In this document: positions 15,676-24,996 of the stretch, piece by piece | Layout of the letters: each line of letters begins with the position of its first letter | Position numbering within the stretch: position 1 is the first letter of the stretch | Assembly (NCBI RefSeq): GCF_007830175.1 | Contig: NZ_VLKH01000008.1 | Location: 62,001-126,000, forward strand | Source of the DNA: Sedimentibacter saalensis | Lineage (GTDB): Bacteria > Bacillota > Clostridia > Tissierellales > Sedimentibacteraceae | Direction of reading: 5' to 3' | DNA: 64,000 bases | Position numbers and translations under genes: made by a program | Notes under the pieces: generated by a model | The model's input: only the letters and a program-made list of their open reading frames with translations | Databases searched by the model: none | What the model was told of the DNA's origin: nothing

Positions 15676-17109
15676 TTAATTCATTAATTCTATTAATTCC
15701 TCTTCATTGATAACTTCTTTTTCCATTAATTTTTTTGCAATAGAAGACACTTTATCCATATTTTCTCTAACAATTGTTATTGTTTCTTCGTAAATTTCTC
15801 TTGTTAATTCCTTTACTGATTTTTCCACAGAAGCTAGCGGAATATTCAGCTTTTGTGATAAAACTGAAAAATTAATGAATCCTGAATTATCATCCATACC
15901 GTAGGACGAAATGTAATCAACTGCAAGAGTGGTTGCTTTTTCAATGTCATTTTGTGCTCCCACAGTTACATTTTCTTTTCCAAAAAACACCTCTTCTGCA
16001 ATACGTCCTGCCATGAGCACAGACAGATGGCTTCGAAGAACTCGTTTTGTAACAACATCTGTATTATTTGGAGTGCTCAATGTATACCCTCCAGCTCCCT
16101 TGCTGGTTGGAATTACAGACACCCTTATTACTTTGTTTTCCGGCATGAGATATTTTGACACAAAAGCATGTCCTGCTTCATGATAAGAAGTTGTCAGCTT
16201 TTGTTTTTTGTTTTCTTCTGCATTCTTTTTTTCAGAGCCTGCAAGTATTGCAAGATATGCTCTTTGAATATGGTTGTTGCATATCATTTCAGAATTTTCC
16301 CTGATGGCAAGAAGTGCTGCTTCATTTATGAGATTTTCAATCATGGCTCCACTGAAGTATACTGTAAGATCCGCAATCTCATCAAGCTTGATATCCTCTG
16401 AAGCTTTCTTTTTTGAAAGATAAAGCTCTATAATATCTTTTCTGGCATTTTTGTCAGGCAGCATAATTTCAATCTGCCTGTCAAATCTCCCGGGTCTTAA
16501 TAAGGCTGAATCAAGAGTGTCAATTCTGTTTGTTGCTGCCACTACTACGATTCCTGCTGCTTCTCCAAATCCCGACATTTCAGTCAAAAGAGCATTCAGA
16601 GTTCTGTCTCCCTCGTCGCTGCCCCGCATGTTTCCATTCATTCTTTTTTTGCCTATGGCATCTATTTCATCTATAAAGATTACACTTTTTCCTGATTTCC
16701 TTGCCTTCTTGAAAAGATTTCGTATCCTTCCGGCACCTAGACCTGCATAAACCTGTACAAAATCCGAGCCTGAAACTGCATAGAAAGGTACACCTGCTTC
16801 TCCTGCCAAAGCCTTGGCCATCAATGTCTTTCCTGTTCCAGGAGAGCCGTACAGCAAAATTCCCTTTGGCATCCTTGCATTGAAGTTCGAATATTTGTCA
16901 GGAAACTTTATGAAGTCAACAATTTCCTTCAGACTTTCCTTTGCTTCGTAGTTGCCTGCCACATCTTCAAACTTCATGTTTGAAGAGCTTAAATATTCCA
17001 TTTCATTTAAATTATTTATTTCCTTCTGAGCCGACTTTTTATTTTTTAATATTAGAAAAGTCACAAAAATCAGCACACCAATTAATGCCGCAATTTGATA
17101 ATTGTTCAT
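15676..17109 (-). CDS. Single-pass FtsH-like AAA+ zinc metalloprotease
   Basis: This protein is 477 residues from ATG 17109, which has AGGGGGT upstream; a longer frame to 17130 lacks a site. It has one N-terminal membrane segment (residues about 6-22), a Walker A GSPGTGKT, Walker B VIFIDEIDA, the SRH ATNRIDTLDSALLRPGRFDR, the zinc motif HEAGH and a downstream Asp in GAQNDIEKA. These give an active ATP-dependent membrane protease. It lacks the extracytoplasmic domain and second membrane segment of housekeeping FtsH and is shorter than the usual 600 or more residues, so it is likely a paralogue. Substrates are unknown. A palindromic repeat lies in its leader. Confidence 0.9.
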   Translation of the reverse strand: MNNYQIAALIGVLIFVTFLILKNKKSAQKEINNLNEMEYLSSSNMKFEDVAGNYEAKESLKEIVDFIKFPDKYSNFNARMPKGILLYGSPGTGKTLMAKALAGEAGVPFYAVSGSDFVQVYAGLGAGRIRNLFKKARKSGKSVIFIDEIDAIGKKRMNGNMRGSDEGDRTLNALLTEMSGFGEAAGIVVVAATNRIDTLDSALLRPGRFDRQIEIMLPDKNARKDIIELYLSKKKASEDIKLDEIADLTVYFSGAMIENLINEAALLAIRENSEMICNNHIQRAYLAILAGSEKKNAEENKKQKLTTSYHEAGHAFVSKYLMPENKVIRVSVIPTSKGAGGYTLSTPNNTDVVTKRVLRSHLSVLMAGRIAEEVFFGKENVTVGAQNDIEKATTLAVDYISSYGMDDNSGFINFSVLSQKLNIPLASVEKSVKELTREIYEETITIVRENMDKVSSIAKKLMEKEVINEEELIELMN

Positions 17110-17133
17110 ATATACCCCCTGTATTTCCACAAC

Positions 17134-17208
17134 TGTAAGGGCGGATCTTGTGTCCGCCCGTGTTATTATTCCAATAAATCTATGGGAGGACAGTAGTACT
17201 ACCCTACA
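17134..17208. repeat. Palindromic repeat with TGTA(A/G)GGG ends
   Basis: The element starts TGTAAGGGCGGAT and ends ACTACCCTACA. It holds a left hairpin GGGCGGA/TCCGCCC and a right hairpin based on GGGAGGACAGTAG. It belongs to the family seen at 18.6, 24.9, 25.05 and 61.3 kb. It begins 25 bases upstream of the FtsH-like start. Confidence 0.8.
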
Positions 17209-17221
17209 ACTGTATGATTAA

Positions 17222-17246
17222 AAGAAAATTTGTGCAGAGCACAAAT
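17222..17246 (-). terminator. Intrinsic terminator after ispF
   Basis: ATTTGTGC-TCT-GCACAAAT on the minus strand is followed by TTTCTTTT. It lies about 75 bases past the ispF stop. Confidence 0.7.
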
Positions 17247-17319
17247 CTTATATTCTTATTCTTTATTCTATTATACAACTGAGATATACGTTTGGATATA
17301 TTCAATATATAGACATGTT

Positions 17320-17802
17320 TCAATGATTTTCCTTATTTACCAACAGACAAACAGATTGTGCAGCTATGCCTTCTCCTCTTCCTTCAAAACCTAGATGCTC
17401 TGTTGTTGTTGCTTTTATGTTTACATTTGAAATGTCAGTTTCAAGATCTTCAGCAATGTTTCTTTTCATTTTTTCAATGTGAGGCATCATTTTAGGCTTT
17501 TGTGCAATTATGACGGAATCAACATTCCCAATCTTAAAACCGCTTTTAGTCATGAGATCAGTGACTGTTCTTAAAAGAACTCTGCTATTGGCTCCTTTGT
17601 AAGCATCATCTGTGTCAGGAAAAAGACATCCTATGTCTCCCTTGCCCATTGCCCCTAAAATGCTGTCCATTATGGCATGAATCAATACATCTGCATCTGA
17701 ATGTCCTTCCAGACCCTTTTCAAAAATGATTTCAACTCCGCCAATAATAAGTTTTCTGTTTTCAACCAGCTTATGAACGTCGTAACCAATTCCGATTTTC
17801 AT
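17320..17802 (-). CDS. ispF: 2-C-methyl-D-erythritol 2,4-cyclodiphosphate synthase
   Basis: This 160-residue enzyme closes the cyclodiphosphate ring in the MEP isoprenoid pathway. It shows the metal-binding GYDVHKL (Asp8, His10), [11 protein letters not shown] with the third ligand, [11 protein letters not shown], and the C-terminal [17 protein letters not shown]. Length is normal. It follows ispD by 9 bases in a two-gene unit ended by a terminator. The ATG start has AGGAGA upstream. Confidence 0.97.
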   Translation of the reverse strand: MKIGIGYDVHKLVENRKLIIGGVEIIFEKGLEGHSDADVLIHAIMDSILGAMGKGDIGCLFPDTDDAYKGANSRVLLRTVTDLMTKSGFKIGNVDSVIIAQKPKMMPHIEKMKRNIAEDLETDISNVNIKATTTEHLGFEGRGEGIAAQSVCLLVNKENH

Positions 17803-17811
17803 TGTCTCTCC

Positions 17812-18504
17812 TTAATATACGCTTGCAAGAATTTCTGCAATTCTTAAGTCAAGCGGTGTAGTAATCTTTAAATTTCTTGGAAGACCTTCTATAGTTTTTA
17901 CCTTGTACCCGTAATATTCAGCTATTGAAGCATCATCTGTAAAAACAGCATCTTCTGTTATTGCATTCATGTAGCATTGTTTGATTGTTTCAAAGTCAAA
18001 GGCCTGTGGAGTCTGTACTGATTTAAGCTTTTGCCTGTCCAATGTTTTTTCCACAAAACCGTCGCCGGATACTTCCTTGATTGTATCAATCACATCAATT
18101 ACCGGAATGCATGCTTTATGAAGAAATGCATTTTCAACGCAGCTGCTTATAAGATTGTAGGATACAAACGGTCTGACTCCGTCATGTATGAGCAACACGG
18201 AGCAATCACTCCTCACTGATTTTATTCCTTCAAAAACGGATTCTGTCCTTGTGGAACCGCCTTGTACAACTTGCGTTATTTTTTCATAATTTTCCGCAAT
18301 TTCACTTTTCACATATTCCATATCTTCTTTGTTTACAACAAGAATTATTTCATCTATTTCATTGCTTTTTTCAAACTTGTACAATGTTGTATCAAGTATT
18401 GTTTTTCCTGCTATTGTCATGTACTGCTTTGGAAGTTCTAAACCCATTCTGGTTCCCTTTCCTGCAGCAACAATAATAACAGAGACAAATTTTTCTCTAA
18501 ACAT
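17812..18504 (-). CDS. ispD: 2-C-methyl-D-erythritol 4-phosphate cytidylyltransferase
   Basis: This 230-residue cytidylyltransferase makes CDP-methylerythritol in the MEP pathway. The N-terminal IIVAAGKGTRMG, LPKQYM, the HDGVRPF motif and DRQKLKSVQTPQAF with TDDAS are the family hallmarks. It is transcribed with ispF. Upstream lies a 330-base gap filled with palindromic repeat copies. ATG start with AAGGGAT upstream. Confidence 0.97.
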   Translation of the reverse strand: MFREKFVSVIIVAAGKGTRMGLELPKQYMTIAGKTILDTTLYKFEKSNEIDEIILVVNKEDMEYVKSEIAENYEKITQVVQGGSTRTESVFEGIKSVRSDCSVLLIHDGVRPFVSYNLISSCVENAFLHKACIPVIDVIDTIKEVSGDGFVEKTLDRQKLKSVQTPQAFDFETIKQCYMNAITEDAVFTDDASIAEYYGYKVKTIEGLPRNLKITTPLDLRIAEILASVY

Positions 18505-18577
18505 GGTATCCCTTCTTCTAGTTAAGAATTAATTCTAATTCTCAGACTAGCCTAATTTTTCACTATTTATTATTTTC

Positions 18578-18785
18578 GGGAGGGCAGTAATCCTCCCCTA
18601 CAAACTGGAATTCAACTTCACCGCCAAACACTATCTAATTATTTTGTAGGGGCGGATCTTGTATCCGCCCGTGTTATTAGCTCAATATTTCTTATCTTCG
18701 GTGGGACAGTAGTCATTCCCAACAAATTTTTACGCAGAGTTTGGTAGTACACGCCTACTCGGGAGGGCAGTAACCCTCCCCTACA
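18578..18785. repeat. Cluster of three palindromic repeat copies upstream of ispD
   Basis: Three copies of the TGTAGGGG family fill the 330-base gap between the PHP gene and ispD. There is a right-half copy at 18578-18602 (GGGAGGGCAGTAATCCTCCC then CTACA). A full but eroded copy lies at 18645-18724 and starts TGTAGGGGCGGATCTTG. A second right-half copy is at 18761-18785. No gene is seen in the gap. Confidence 0.8.
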
Positions 18786-18834
18786 TATTGAACTGAGAAC
18801 TAACTCTTCATTCATAATTATTTATTTGTTATTG

Positions 18835-19653
18835 TCAGTTAAACAGTTTTTTTATGTTCAAGTCGCTCAGTTCAGCATGAGGAACGCCTAACTTTCTGCT
18901 TGGAATGAAATTTCCGTGGCAGTCGGAGCCTCCTGATATCATAAGGTTGTTCTTCTTGCAAAAATCAATATAGTATTGAGCTTCGTCCTTGTTGTATGGC
19001 GAAAAGCATTCTATTCCGTCTATTCCTGCCTCAAGCCAGAACTTAAGTTCCTCTTCAGGCATGGTTGTGTTCCTGTAGTGATATGACGGATGGGCAAGAA
19101 ACAATTTTCCTCCGCTTTTCTTTGCAATTCCTATTACTTCATCAGGGCCCTTGAGTTTTGCCTTAAGCCCTGATTCTTTAACTTCCTGCAAATGATTCAA
19201 AACATCTTTGTGAATTCCTTTATCAATCATATAGTTGGCTGATTTCCAGCCTCCTCTTTTCCTGTCGTATTCATATTTTTCAAAGTCCTCAAGACTTATG
19301 CTGTCGTATTTATCGGCTGCATATGTTCCAATGTATTCCTTGTTGGAATTTAGTTTGCTTTGATTGCTCCAGTTGATTAAGTCCATCAATCCCTTGTTAT
19401 TTATGTCATAATTGTACAATGTGAGATGGTATTCTCTTCCATCATATTCTGTTGTAAGTTCAGTGCCTGGAATGAAAATGAGGTTGTCTGAAGGAGTAAT
19501 TATATTCTCCATATTTTTCACATTGTCAATACAGTCATGGTCTGTTATTGAAAAAATATTTATGTTACTCTTTATAAGCTGTTCCTTAAGTTCCTCCACA
19601 TCCCACGTTCCATCAGAAGCGCAGGTGTGCATATGCAAGTCGACTTTTTTCAT
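18835..19653 (-). CDS. PHP-domain phosphoesterase
   Basis: This 272-residue metal-dependent phosphoesterase has the PHP metal motifs: DLHMHTCASDG (residues 5-15), ITDHDC near 35, a Glu in GTELTTEYDGREYH, AHPSYHY near 185 and GGSDCHG near 250. It resembles the YciV/TrpH group, which includes 5'-3' exonucleases acting on short oligonucleotides and nucleoside 3',5'-bisphosphates; histidinol phosphatase is less likely without his genes nearby. It lies 12 bases after the asparaginase gene. ATG start with GAGGTAAC upstream. Confidence 0.85.
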   Translation of the reverse strand: MKKVDLHMHTCASDGTWDVEELKEQLIKSNINIFSITDHDCIDNVKNMENIITPSDNLIFIPGTELTTEYDGREYHLTLYNYDINNKGLMDLINWSNQSKLNSNKEYIGTYAADKYDSISLEDFEKYEYDRKRGGWKSANYMIDKGIHKDVLNHLQEVKESGLKAKLKGPDEVIGIAKKSGGKLFLAHPSYHYRNTTMPEEELKFWLEAGIDGIECFSPYNKDEAQYYIDFCKKNNLMISGGSDCHGNFIPSRKLGVPHAELSDLNIKKLFN

Positions 19654-19665
19654 TGTTACCTCTTT

Positions 19666-20664
19666 CTAATATAATGAATCCTCATTGATCCTGGTGTAGA
19701 ATTTTTCCTTGACTTCATCAAAATCCTTCGTCTGTGCCATGATCCACATGAGCTTCGTTATTGCTGCTTCAATTGTCATGTCGTAAGCCTGAAGAACATT
19801 GAATTGTTTTAAAGCTCTCACTCCAACTTCATACACTCCCATATCGCTTCCTTCAAACATAACCTGTGTGGCAACAACAACAATTTTACCTTTTTCAGTC
19901 AAATCCCCAAGTTTCTCAAGGAAATTTCTCTTGTCAAGAAATGGGAGTCCTCCTACGCCATATGATTCAATCACTACACCTTCATATTTTTCGCCGATGT
20001 AATCAAGAACATCCGGTTCCATGCCGGGCACAAGCTTAAGAAGAAAAATACTAGGATAAATGCTTTTGTAAAACTTGACTGTTCCATTTTCATGTTCACT
20101 TCTTATATATCTTGTAATCCTTGTGTCATCTATTATTGCCGCAACCGGAAAATTAATGCTTTCAAAAGCACTGTAGCTTTTTGATTTTACTTTTCTTGCC
20201 CTGGTACCAACAATTGCTTTTCCGTCAAACACAAGGTATACACCTTTTACACCTTTTTCTGCAGCAAACCTGAAGCTGTCAAGCAGGTTTTTCTTTGCAT
20301 CGGTTATGTCTGCATTTATGGGCTTTTGAGAGCCTGTAACAACAATTGGTTTGTCCGGATTTTGTATGAGGTATGAAAGAGCTGCTGATGTGTAGGACAT
20401 GGTGTCTGTTCCGTGAGAAATTACAAATCCATCGTATTTGTCGTAATTTTTTTCAATTGCTTCTGTCATCAAAACCCAGTATTCCGGCTGAATGTTTGTA
20501 CTGTCTATATTTAACAGCTGAATGGTATCTACATTGCAAAATTCCTTTATTTCCGGAACATAGCTTAAAAGTTCCTCTGATGTTATTCCCGGTGCCAGAC
20601 CTTCTTCAGTTTTTTTTGAAGCAATTGTTCCACCTGTGGCAATAAGCAAAATATTCTTTTTCAT
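19666..20664 (-). CDS. Type I-like L-asparaginase
   Basis: This 332-residue amidohydrolase converts L-asparagine to aspartate and ammonia. It shows the first catalytic Thr in ATGGTIASK (residues 9-17), the second triad in SHGTDTMSY, VVTGSQKP with the Lys, and RARKVKS. There is no signal peptide, so it should act in the cytoplasm, as type I enzymes do. It shares a transcript with the PHP gene downstream. ATG start with AGGGGAT upstream. Confidence 0.93.
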   Translation of the reverse strand: MKKNILLIATGGTIASKKTEEGLAPGITSEELLSYVPEIKEFCNVDTIQLLNIDSTNIQPEYWVLMTEAIEKNYDKYDGFVISHGTDTMSYTSAALSYLIQNPDKPIVVTGSQKPINADITDAKKNLLDSFRFAAEKGVKGVYLVFDGKAIVGTRARKVKSKSYSAFESINFPVAAIIDDTRITRYIRSEHENGTVKFYKSIYPSIFLLKLVPGMEPDVLDYIGEKYEGVVIESYGVGGLPFLDKRNFLEKLGDLTEKGKIVVVATQVMFEGSDMGVYEVGVRALKQFNVLQAYDMTIEAAITKLMWIMAQTKDFDEVKEKFYTRINEDSLY

Positions 20665-20734
20665 TTTATCCCCTCATATTTTTATTGCGTTCAACTTCAT
20701 TTGATTTTCATTTATTTTTTATATAATTTAAACT

Positions 20735-21619
20735 TTAATTAATATTTATTGCCTTGACCATGTCTTCCGGAAGGGGACACTTAATGGTGATTTCTTCTCC
20801 CGTCAGCGGCTGTCTGAATTTCATTTCATAACAGTGAAGAGCCTGCCTTTTTATGAGACTGCTTTCATTTCCGTAAAGAGTGTCTCCCACTATTGGGTGA
20901 CCTATGTGTTTCAAATGAACCCTTATCTGATGTGTCCTGCCTGTTTCAAGCTTAAGTCTTACAAGTGTCATGTTGTTCATTCTTTTCTCAACCTTGAAGT
21001 GAGTGATGCATTCCTTGCCTGACGGGTGCACGATTCTTATTATGTCTTCAGGATTAAGCCTTGCAATTGGCTGGTTTATTGTTCCTTCATCTTCTTCTAT
21101 TATTCCTTCTGCTATGGCATAGTAGTATTTGTCCACTGTATTTGATTTCATCTGATTGGAAAGCTCGTTGTGAGCATATGGATTTTTAGCTATTATAACA
21201 ACTCCCGACGTATTCATGTCAAGCCTGTTTACAAGTCGTACTTTTCTTTGTATTCCCTGTTCCTTGAAGTAATAAGCAACACCATTGGCTATTGTGTTGT
21301 CTTGATGGGACTTTGTTGGATGTACAACAATGTATGGAGGTTTGTTGACAACCAGCAAATCCGAATCCTCATATACAATGTCTATGGGAATGTTCACTGC
21401 ATTGTATTCATCTTCTTCTTCATCAAATTCTATGGTTAAAATATCTCCTTGAGAGATTCTTTTGTTCAGTTTTGTCATGCTGCCGTTTATAAAAATCTTG
21501 TCATTAAGCTCAAGACGTTTTGACAGCCGCCTTGAAAAATTTAAGTTTTCACTCAATATACCCTTTACACTTTTGCCGTTTTCTTGTATTGTATATTTGA
21601 GAATATTATTATTGTTCAT
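20735..21619 (-). CDS. RluA/RluD-family pseudouridine synthase
   Basis: This 294-residue enzyme isomerises uridines in rRNA or tRNA. An N-terminal S4-like RNA-binding region (residues about 20-75) precedes the catalytic core with NRLDMNTSGVVIIAK (catalytic Asp near 133) and the C-terminal GRTHQIRVHLKHIGHPIVGD. Several paralogues usually occur per genome and the target site cannot be told from sequence. It is divergent from nadK, with 68 bases between the two starts. ATG start with AGGAGC upstream. Confidence 0.93.
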   Translation of the reverse strand: MNNNNILKYTIQENGKSVKGILSENLNFSRRLSKRLELNDKIFINGSMTKLNKRISQGDILTIEFDEEEDEYNAVNIPIDIVYEDSDLLVVNKPPYIVVHPTKSHQDNTIANGVAYYFKEQGIQRKVRLVNRLDMNTSGVVIIAKNPYAHNELSNQMKSNTVDKYYYAIAEGIIEEDEGTINQPIARLNPEDIIRIVHPSGKECITHFKVEKRMNNMTLVRLKLETGRTHQIRVHLKHIGHPIVGDTLYGNESSLIKRQALHCYEMKFRQPLTGEEITIKCPLPEDMVKAININ

Positions 21620-21687
21620 TAATATGCTCCTGGATTTTCATTAATATAAATATAATATAAATTACATTTAATGTAAAGGGGATTATC

Positions 21688-22491
21688 ATGAAGGATAAGT
21701 TAATAAATATAGCTGCAAACTATGATAGTTATACGCTGGAAATAAAACAAAAGCTCATAGATATATTAAAAGAGTACGGCTATAGTTATTATGACGGTTT
21801 CTGTGAGGAAGCAGAACTTAACATTACCATAGGCGGAGACGGAGCCTTTTTAAGAGGTGTGAGAGAAAGCAATTTTTCACGCATTCCTTTCATAGGAATA
21901 AATACCGGAACCCTTGGATTTTATCCCGAAATCACTCCTGAAAACATGGAAAGTTTCATCCATGATTACAAGGAAGGCAAATTTTCCGTTACAAACGTAA
22001 ACCTTATTGAAAGTGAAATAATAACATCAGGACAAGCAGAAAAAATATATGCTGTCAATGACATAATACTTAAAAGAAAAGACATGAAGACCATTCATCT
22101 TGATGTCTACATAGCATCAAACCATCTGGAAAAAATAAGCGGTGACGGTTTAATCATTTCTTCGCCTCTTGGAAGTTCCGCTTACAACAAATCTGCAGGA
22201 GGAAGTCTTGTGTATCCTTCACTGAAGACACTGCAGCTTACGCCATTGTCTCCGATTATTTCAAACGCATACAGGTGCCTTGACTGCAGCATAATTGTGC
22301 CGCCGGAATTTGAAATAACACTTTACCCTGAAGGAAAAAATGATTACTTTTTCGCCTTGTCTGCAGACGGAGAAATGTATGAATACGACGAAATAGAATG
22401 TGTACATTTCAGGACTTCAAAAAGAATAATCAAAAGGCTTTCAACAGGAACATTCAACTACTGGAATGTTATTAAGGAAAAATTCCTGTAA
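21688..22491 (+). CDS. nadK: NAD kinase
   Basis: This 267-residue kinase phosphorylates NAD to NADP. The family motifs are GGDGAFLRGV (residues 50-59), GINTGTLGFYPE, NDIILKR and the SGDGLIISSPLGSSAYNKSA segment. Length is typical for the short Gram-positive form. It is one of few plus-strand genes in the left half; it converges on the histidine kinase and is followed by a nested inverted repeat. ATG start with AGGGGATTATC upstream. Confidence 0.94.
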   Translation: MKDKLINIAANYDSYTLEIKQKLIDILKEYGYSYYDGFCEEAELNITIGGDGAFLRGVRESNFSRIPFIGINTGTLGFYPEITPENMESFIHDYKEGKFSVTNVNLIESEIITSGQAEKIYAVNDIILKRKDMKTIHLDVYIASNHLEKISGDGLIISSPLGSSAYNKSAGGSLVYPSLKTLQLTPLSPIISNAYRCLDCSIIVPPEFEITLYPEGKNDYFFALSADGEMYEYDEIECVHFRTSKRIIKRLSTGTFNYWNVIKEKFL

Positions 22492-22508
22492 AAATTCACA
22501 AGATATAA

Positions 22509-22674
22509 GGGCTGTTATGTAACAGCCCCAGATCATTGATAACCAACGACGTTGTCATCCTGAACGATAGTGAAGGATCTCATCTTTGTTGAAAACATGA
22601 GATTCTTCGAGCAAGCTCTCAGAATGACAACGTCAAACGTTACTTTATCATCATGCTGTTATGAAACAGCCCCA
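22509..22674. repeat. Nested inverted repeat with terminator-hairpin arms
   Basis: The outer hairpin GGGCTGTTATGTAACAGCCC (22509-22528) recurs as GCTGTTATGAAACAGC (22655-22670). Inside lies an 87-base palindromic repeat (22548-22634) with perfect 11-base arms GACGTTGTCAT and ATGACAACGTC. The outer unit plus the T-rich tail at 22675-22684 can terminate nadK. Subterminal sequence CAGATCATTGATAA resembles that in the 61.3-kb element. Confidence 0.8.
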
Positions 22675-22682
22675 TTTATTTT

Positions 22683-23954
22683 TTACATTCTCAAAGTAAA
22701 TTTACTTCCCACATTTATTGTGCTTTCCACTGTCAGGGAATATCTGTGCACGTCGGCAATCCACTTTGCAATACTTAAGCCCAGTCCTGTTCCGCCTTCC
22801 CTGTGGCGCGCCTTGTCAGCTCTGTAAAACCTGTCAAATATTCGATCTATGTCTTTTGCAGCTATTCCTATTCCCGTGTCTTCAACAGTGAAATATTTCT
22901 TTTTATTTTTGTCAGTATACAAACTTACTGTAACCTTACCTTTTTCTGTGTACTTAACTGCATTGTCAACCAGTATGACCACAAGCCTTCTTACTTTGTC
23001 ATAATCTGCTCGTATCATTACATCATCCTCCAGGTTAAGCTGAAAGTCGATGCCTTTCTTTTTTGCTATTATTTCCATGTTCTGGCACACATTTTCAACT
23101 ATTTCAGAGAATGAAAATTCTGATATGTCCAGTTTTTCCTCGTTGGCATCAGCCTTGGCAAGAATCAACAGTTCATCAATAAGCTTTGCCATTACCCTTG
23201 TCTCTGAATATGCATTTGAAAGCCACATTTCATTTTCATCCACAGTACCTTCTTCGTCGCTTAAAACAACATCAAGATTTGTCTGAATTACAGTCAATGG
23301 TGTTCTGAGCTCATGAGAAGCATCTGCAACAAATTCCCTCTGTCTCATCCATGTGTCTCTAATTGGTTTTATCGCCTGTCCTGTAAAGGCATAGCTGATG
23401 CAAAGCAATATTGCCATACCGGTGATACCAGTTACAAACAACACCGTTTTTAAGAACGACCACAAGATGTCTTCATTTATAGTGCTCTGATAAACCTGGA
23501 CCACGCTTTTTCCGTTCATGTCGTTAAAGAACTTTGTATAAATTCTGTAATTGAAACGGCCAATCTTTTTTGTCACAAAGGAATCTTGCTTATCCTGAAG
23601 AGATTTTTCAGCCAGTGATTTTATGTCGTCAGCAATAGCTATTTCATTTTCCTCTGAATAAACTCTTCTGAGATTTTTATCATAAATCACGTAACATGCA
23701 TCCAGCTTCTGAGTCCCCATCAAAGCAACACTTGGTCCGAACCTCTGAAGAAAACTTCCATTGAGCATGAAACCTGAATATGTCATGCTTCTGTAGGTAT
23801 AAATTCTGATAGCTTCAGTTTCCATCAAGTCCTTGTTGCCGTCCTCATAAACAATTCTCGTAAAACTGTATATTCCTGTTGCAACGAAAAACATGAAAAC
23901 TATAAGAATCAGTCCCATATATGCTGTTAATTTAAAATGAAGCCTTCTAAACAT
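22683..23954 (-). CDS. Two-component sensor histidine kinase
   Basis: This 423-residue kinase has two membrane segments (residues about 10-30 and 165-185) flanking an extracytoplasmic sensor of about 135 residues that I cannot assign. The cytoplasmic part has the phospho-acceptor His in DASHELRTPLTV (near 220), the N box VDNAVKYTEKG, G1 DTGIGI, F box and G2 GGTGLGLSIAKWI. It should autophosphorylate and pass phosphate to the response regulator whose stop lies one base upstream. ATG start, overlapping region with AAGGAGA-like site. Confidence 0.93.
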   Translation of the reverse strand: MFRRLHFKLTAYMGLILIVFMFFVATGIYSFTRIVYEDGNKDLMETEAIRIYTYRSMTYSGFMLNGSFLQRFGPSVALMGTQKLDACYVIYDKNLRRVYSEENEIAIADDIKSLAEKSLQDKQDSFVTKKIGRFNYRIYTKFFNDMNGKSVVQVYQSTINEDILWSFLKTVLFVTGITGMAILLCISYAFTGQAIKPIRDTWMRQREFVADASHELRTPLTVIQTNLDVVLSDEEGTVDENEMWLSNAYSETRVMAKLIDELLILAKADANEEKLDISEFSFSEIVENVCQNMEIIAKKKGIDFQLNLEDDVMIRADYDKVRRLVVILVDNAVKYTEKGKVTVSLYTDKNKKKYFTVEDTGIGIAAKDIDRIFDRFYRADKARHREGGTGLGLSIAKWIADVHRYSLTVESTINVGSKFTLRM

Positions 23955-23955
23955 A

Positions 23956-24630
23956 CTATTTCTCCTTAAGCATATAACCTACGCCTCTAACTGTTTCAAT
24001 CTTTGCATTTGTTTCTTCAAGCCTTTTTCTAAGGTGGTGAACATATATTTCAATGTTGCTTTCCAGTACGTCAGCTTCTAGGCCCCAGATTCTGTCTATT
24101 ATCTGTTCTCTTGTGAAAACCTGACGTGGCTTTTTTATAAACATTTCCATTAGCATTGCTTCTTTGAGTGGAATTTTATATTCCTTTTCCTCTATGAACA
24201 AAAGGTAATTTTTAACATCATACTTTATGTCTTCAAATTCATATATTTCACCCACGTATTCAGTGCTTTTCCTTCTGGCGAGAGCCTTTACACGTGCAAT
24301 CAGCTCCTTGGTTGCAAATGGTTTTACAAGGTAGTCATCAGCGCCGTTTTCAAGCCCAAATACACGGTCGTCTACTGTATCCTTGGCAGTAAGCATTATA
24401 ACCGGTGTCTTTATTCCTTCTTTTCTTATTGTTTTTAATATCTGAATGCCGTCCACTCCAGGAAGCATTATATCAAGAACAATTACATCATATATGTCTT
24501 TGCTGGAAAGTATGAGGCCTTCTTCGCCGTCATTGGCTATATCCACATCTATTTTTTGTTTCGAGAACAAATAATTAAGCGCCTGTGTTATTTTAACTTC
24601 ATCTTCCACAATTAAAATTCTCAAATTCAT
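23956..24630 (-). CDS. OmpR/PhoB-family response regulator
   Basis: This 224-residue regulator has a receiver domain (phospho-Asp in VIVLDIMLPGVDG near residue 52, Lys in KPFATKE) and a winged-helix DNA-binding domain ending in ETVRGVGYMLKE. It is first in the two-gene operon with the sensor kinase. Its targets are not evident; the 460 bases upstream are a repeat-filled gap. ATG start with AGGAGGAAT upstream. Confidence 0.95.
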   Translation of the reverse strand: MNLRILIVEDEVKITQALNYLFSKQKIDVDIANDGEEGLILSSKDIYDVIVLDIMLPGVDGIQILKTIRKEGIKTPVIMLTAKDTVDDRVFGLENGADDYLVKPFATKELIARVKALARRKSTEYVGEIYEFEDIKYDVKNYLLFIEEKEYKIPLKEAMLMEMFIKKPRQVFTREQIIDRIWGLEADVLESNIEIYVHHLRKRLEETNAKIETVRGVGYMLKEK

Positions 24631-24798
24631 TCCTCCTGCGATGATTTATACCTTTATAATAGCTGTAAATTCTTAATTTAACATTAATAATATGTTCATA
24701 AGCAACTTTATTTGATTAATTATATAATACCTTATATTTTATTGCAAAATAATTTTACACTAAAAAATGAGCATTGCTGCCCATCTACTACTTATAAA

Positions 24799-24874
24799 TT
24801 TACATTTCTTACAATATATGTTCACCCATTACTGATAAATTTATATTCCGTAGGGGCGGACCTCGTGTCCGCCC
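24799..24874. repeat. 76-base direct repeat, copy 1
   Basis: This copy differs from 24997-25072 at one position only (ATATG versus ACATG). It starts TTTACATTTCTTAC and ends in the left half of the TGTAGGGG-type palindrome. Confidence 0.9.
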
Positions 24875-24926
24875 GTAGTTACTGATTCACAATATTCTGC
24901 GGGAGAGCACAAGGCTCTCCCCTACA
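24850..24926. repeat. Palindromic repeat of the TGTAGGGG family, full copy
   Basis: It starts GTAGGGGCGGACCTCG with hairpin GGGCGGAC/GTCCGCCC and, after about 30 bases, has the right hairpin GGGAGAGCACAAGGCTCTCCC followed by CTACA. The copy lies in the gap between the response regulator and the chemoreceptor. Confidence 0.82.
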
Positions 24927-24996
24927 AACTTTGATTTCAAATTCACCGATAATTTCTAATATTATTAAAATATATATGCTCATCCTTACTGACAAG

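Noticed and set aside
17134-18785. CRISPR array
   Set aside because: Repeats are palindromic, degenerate and irregularly spaced, with no unique spacers of constant length and no cas genes.
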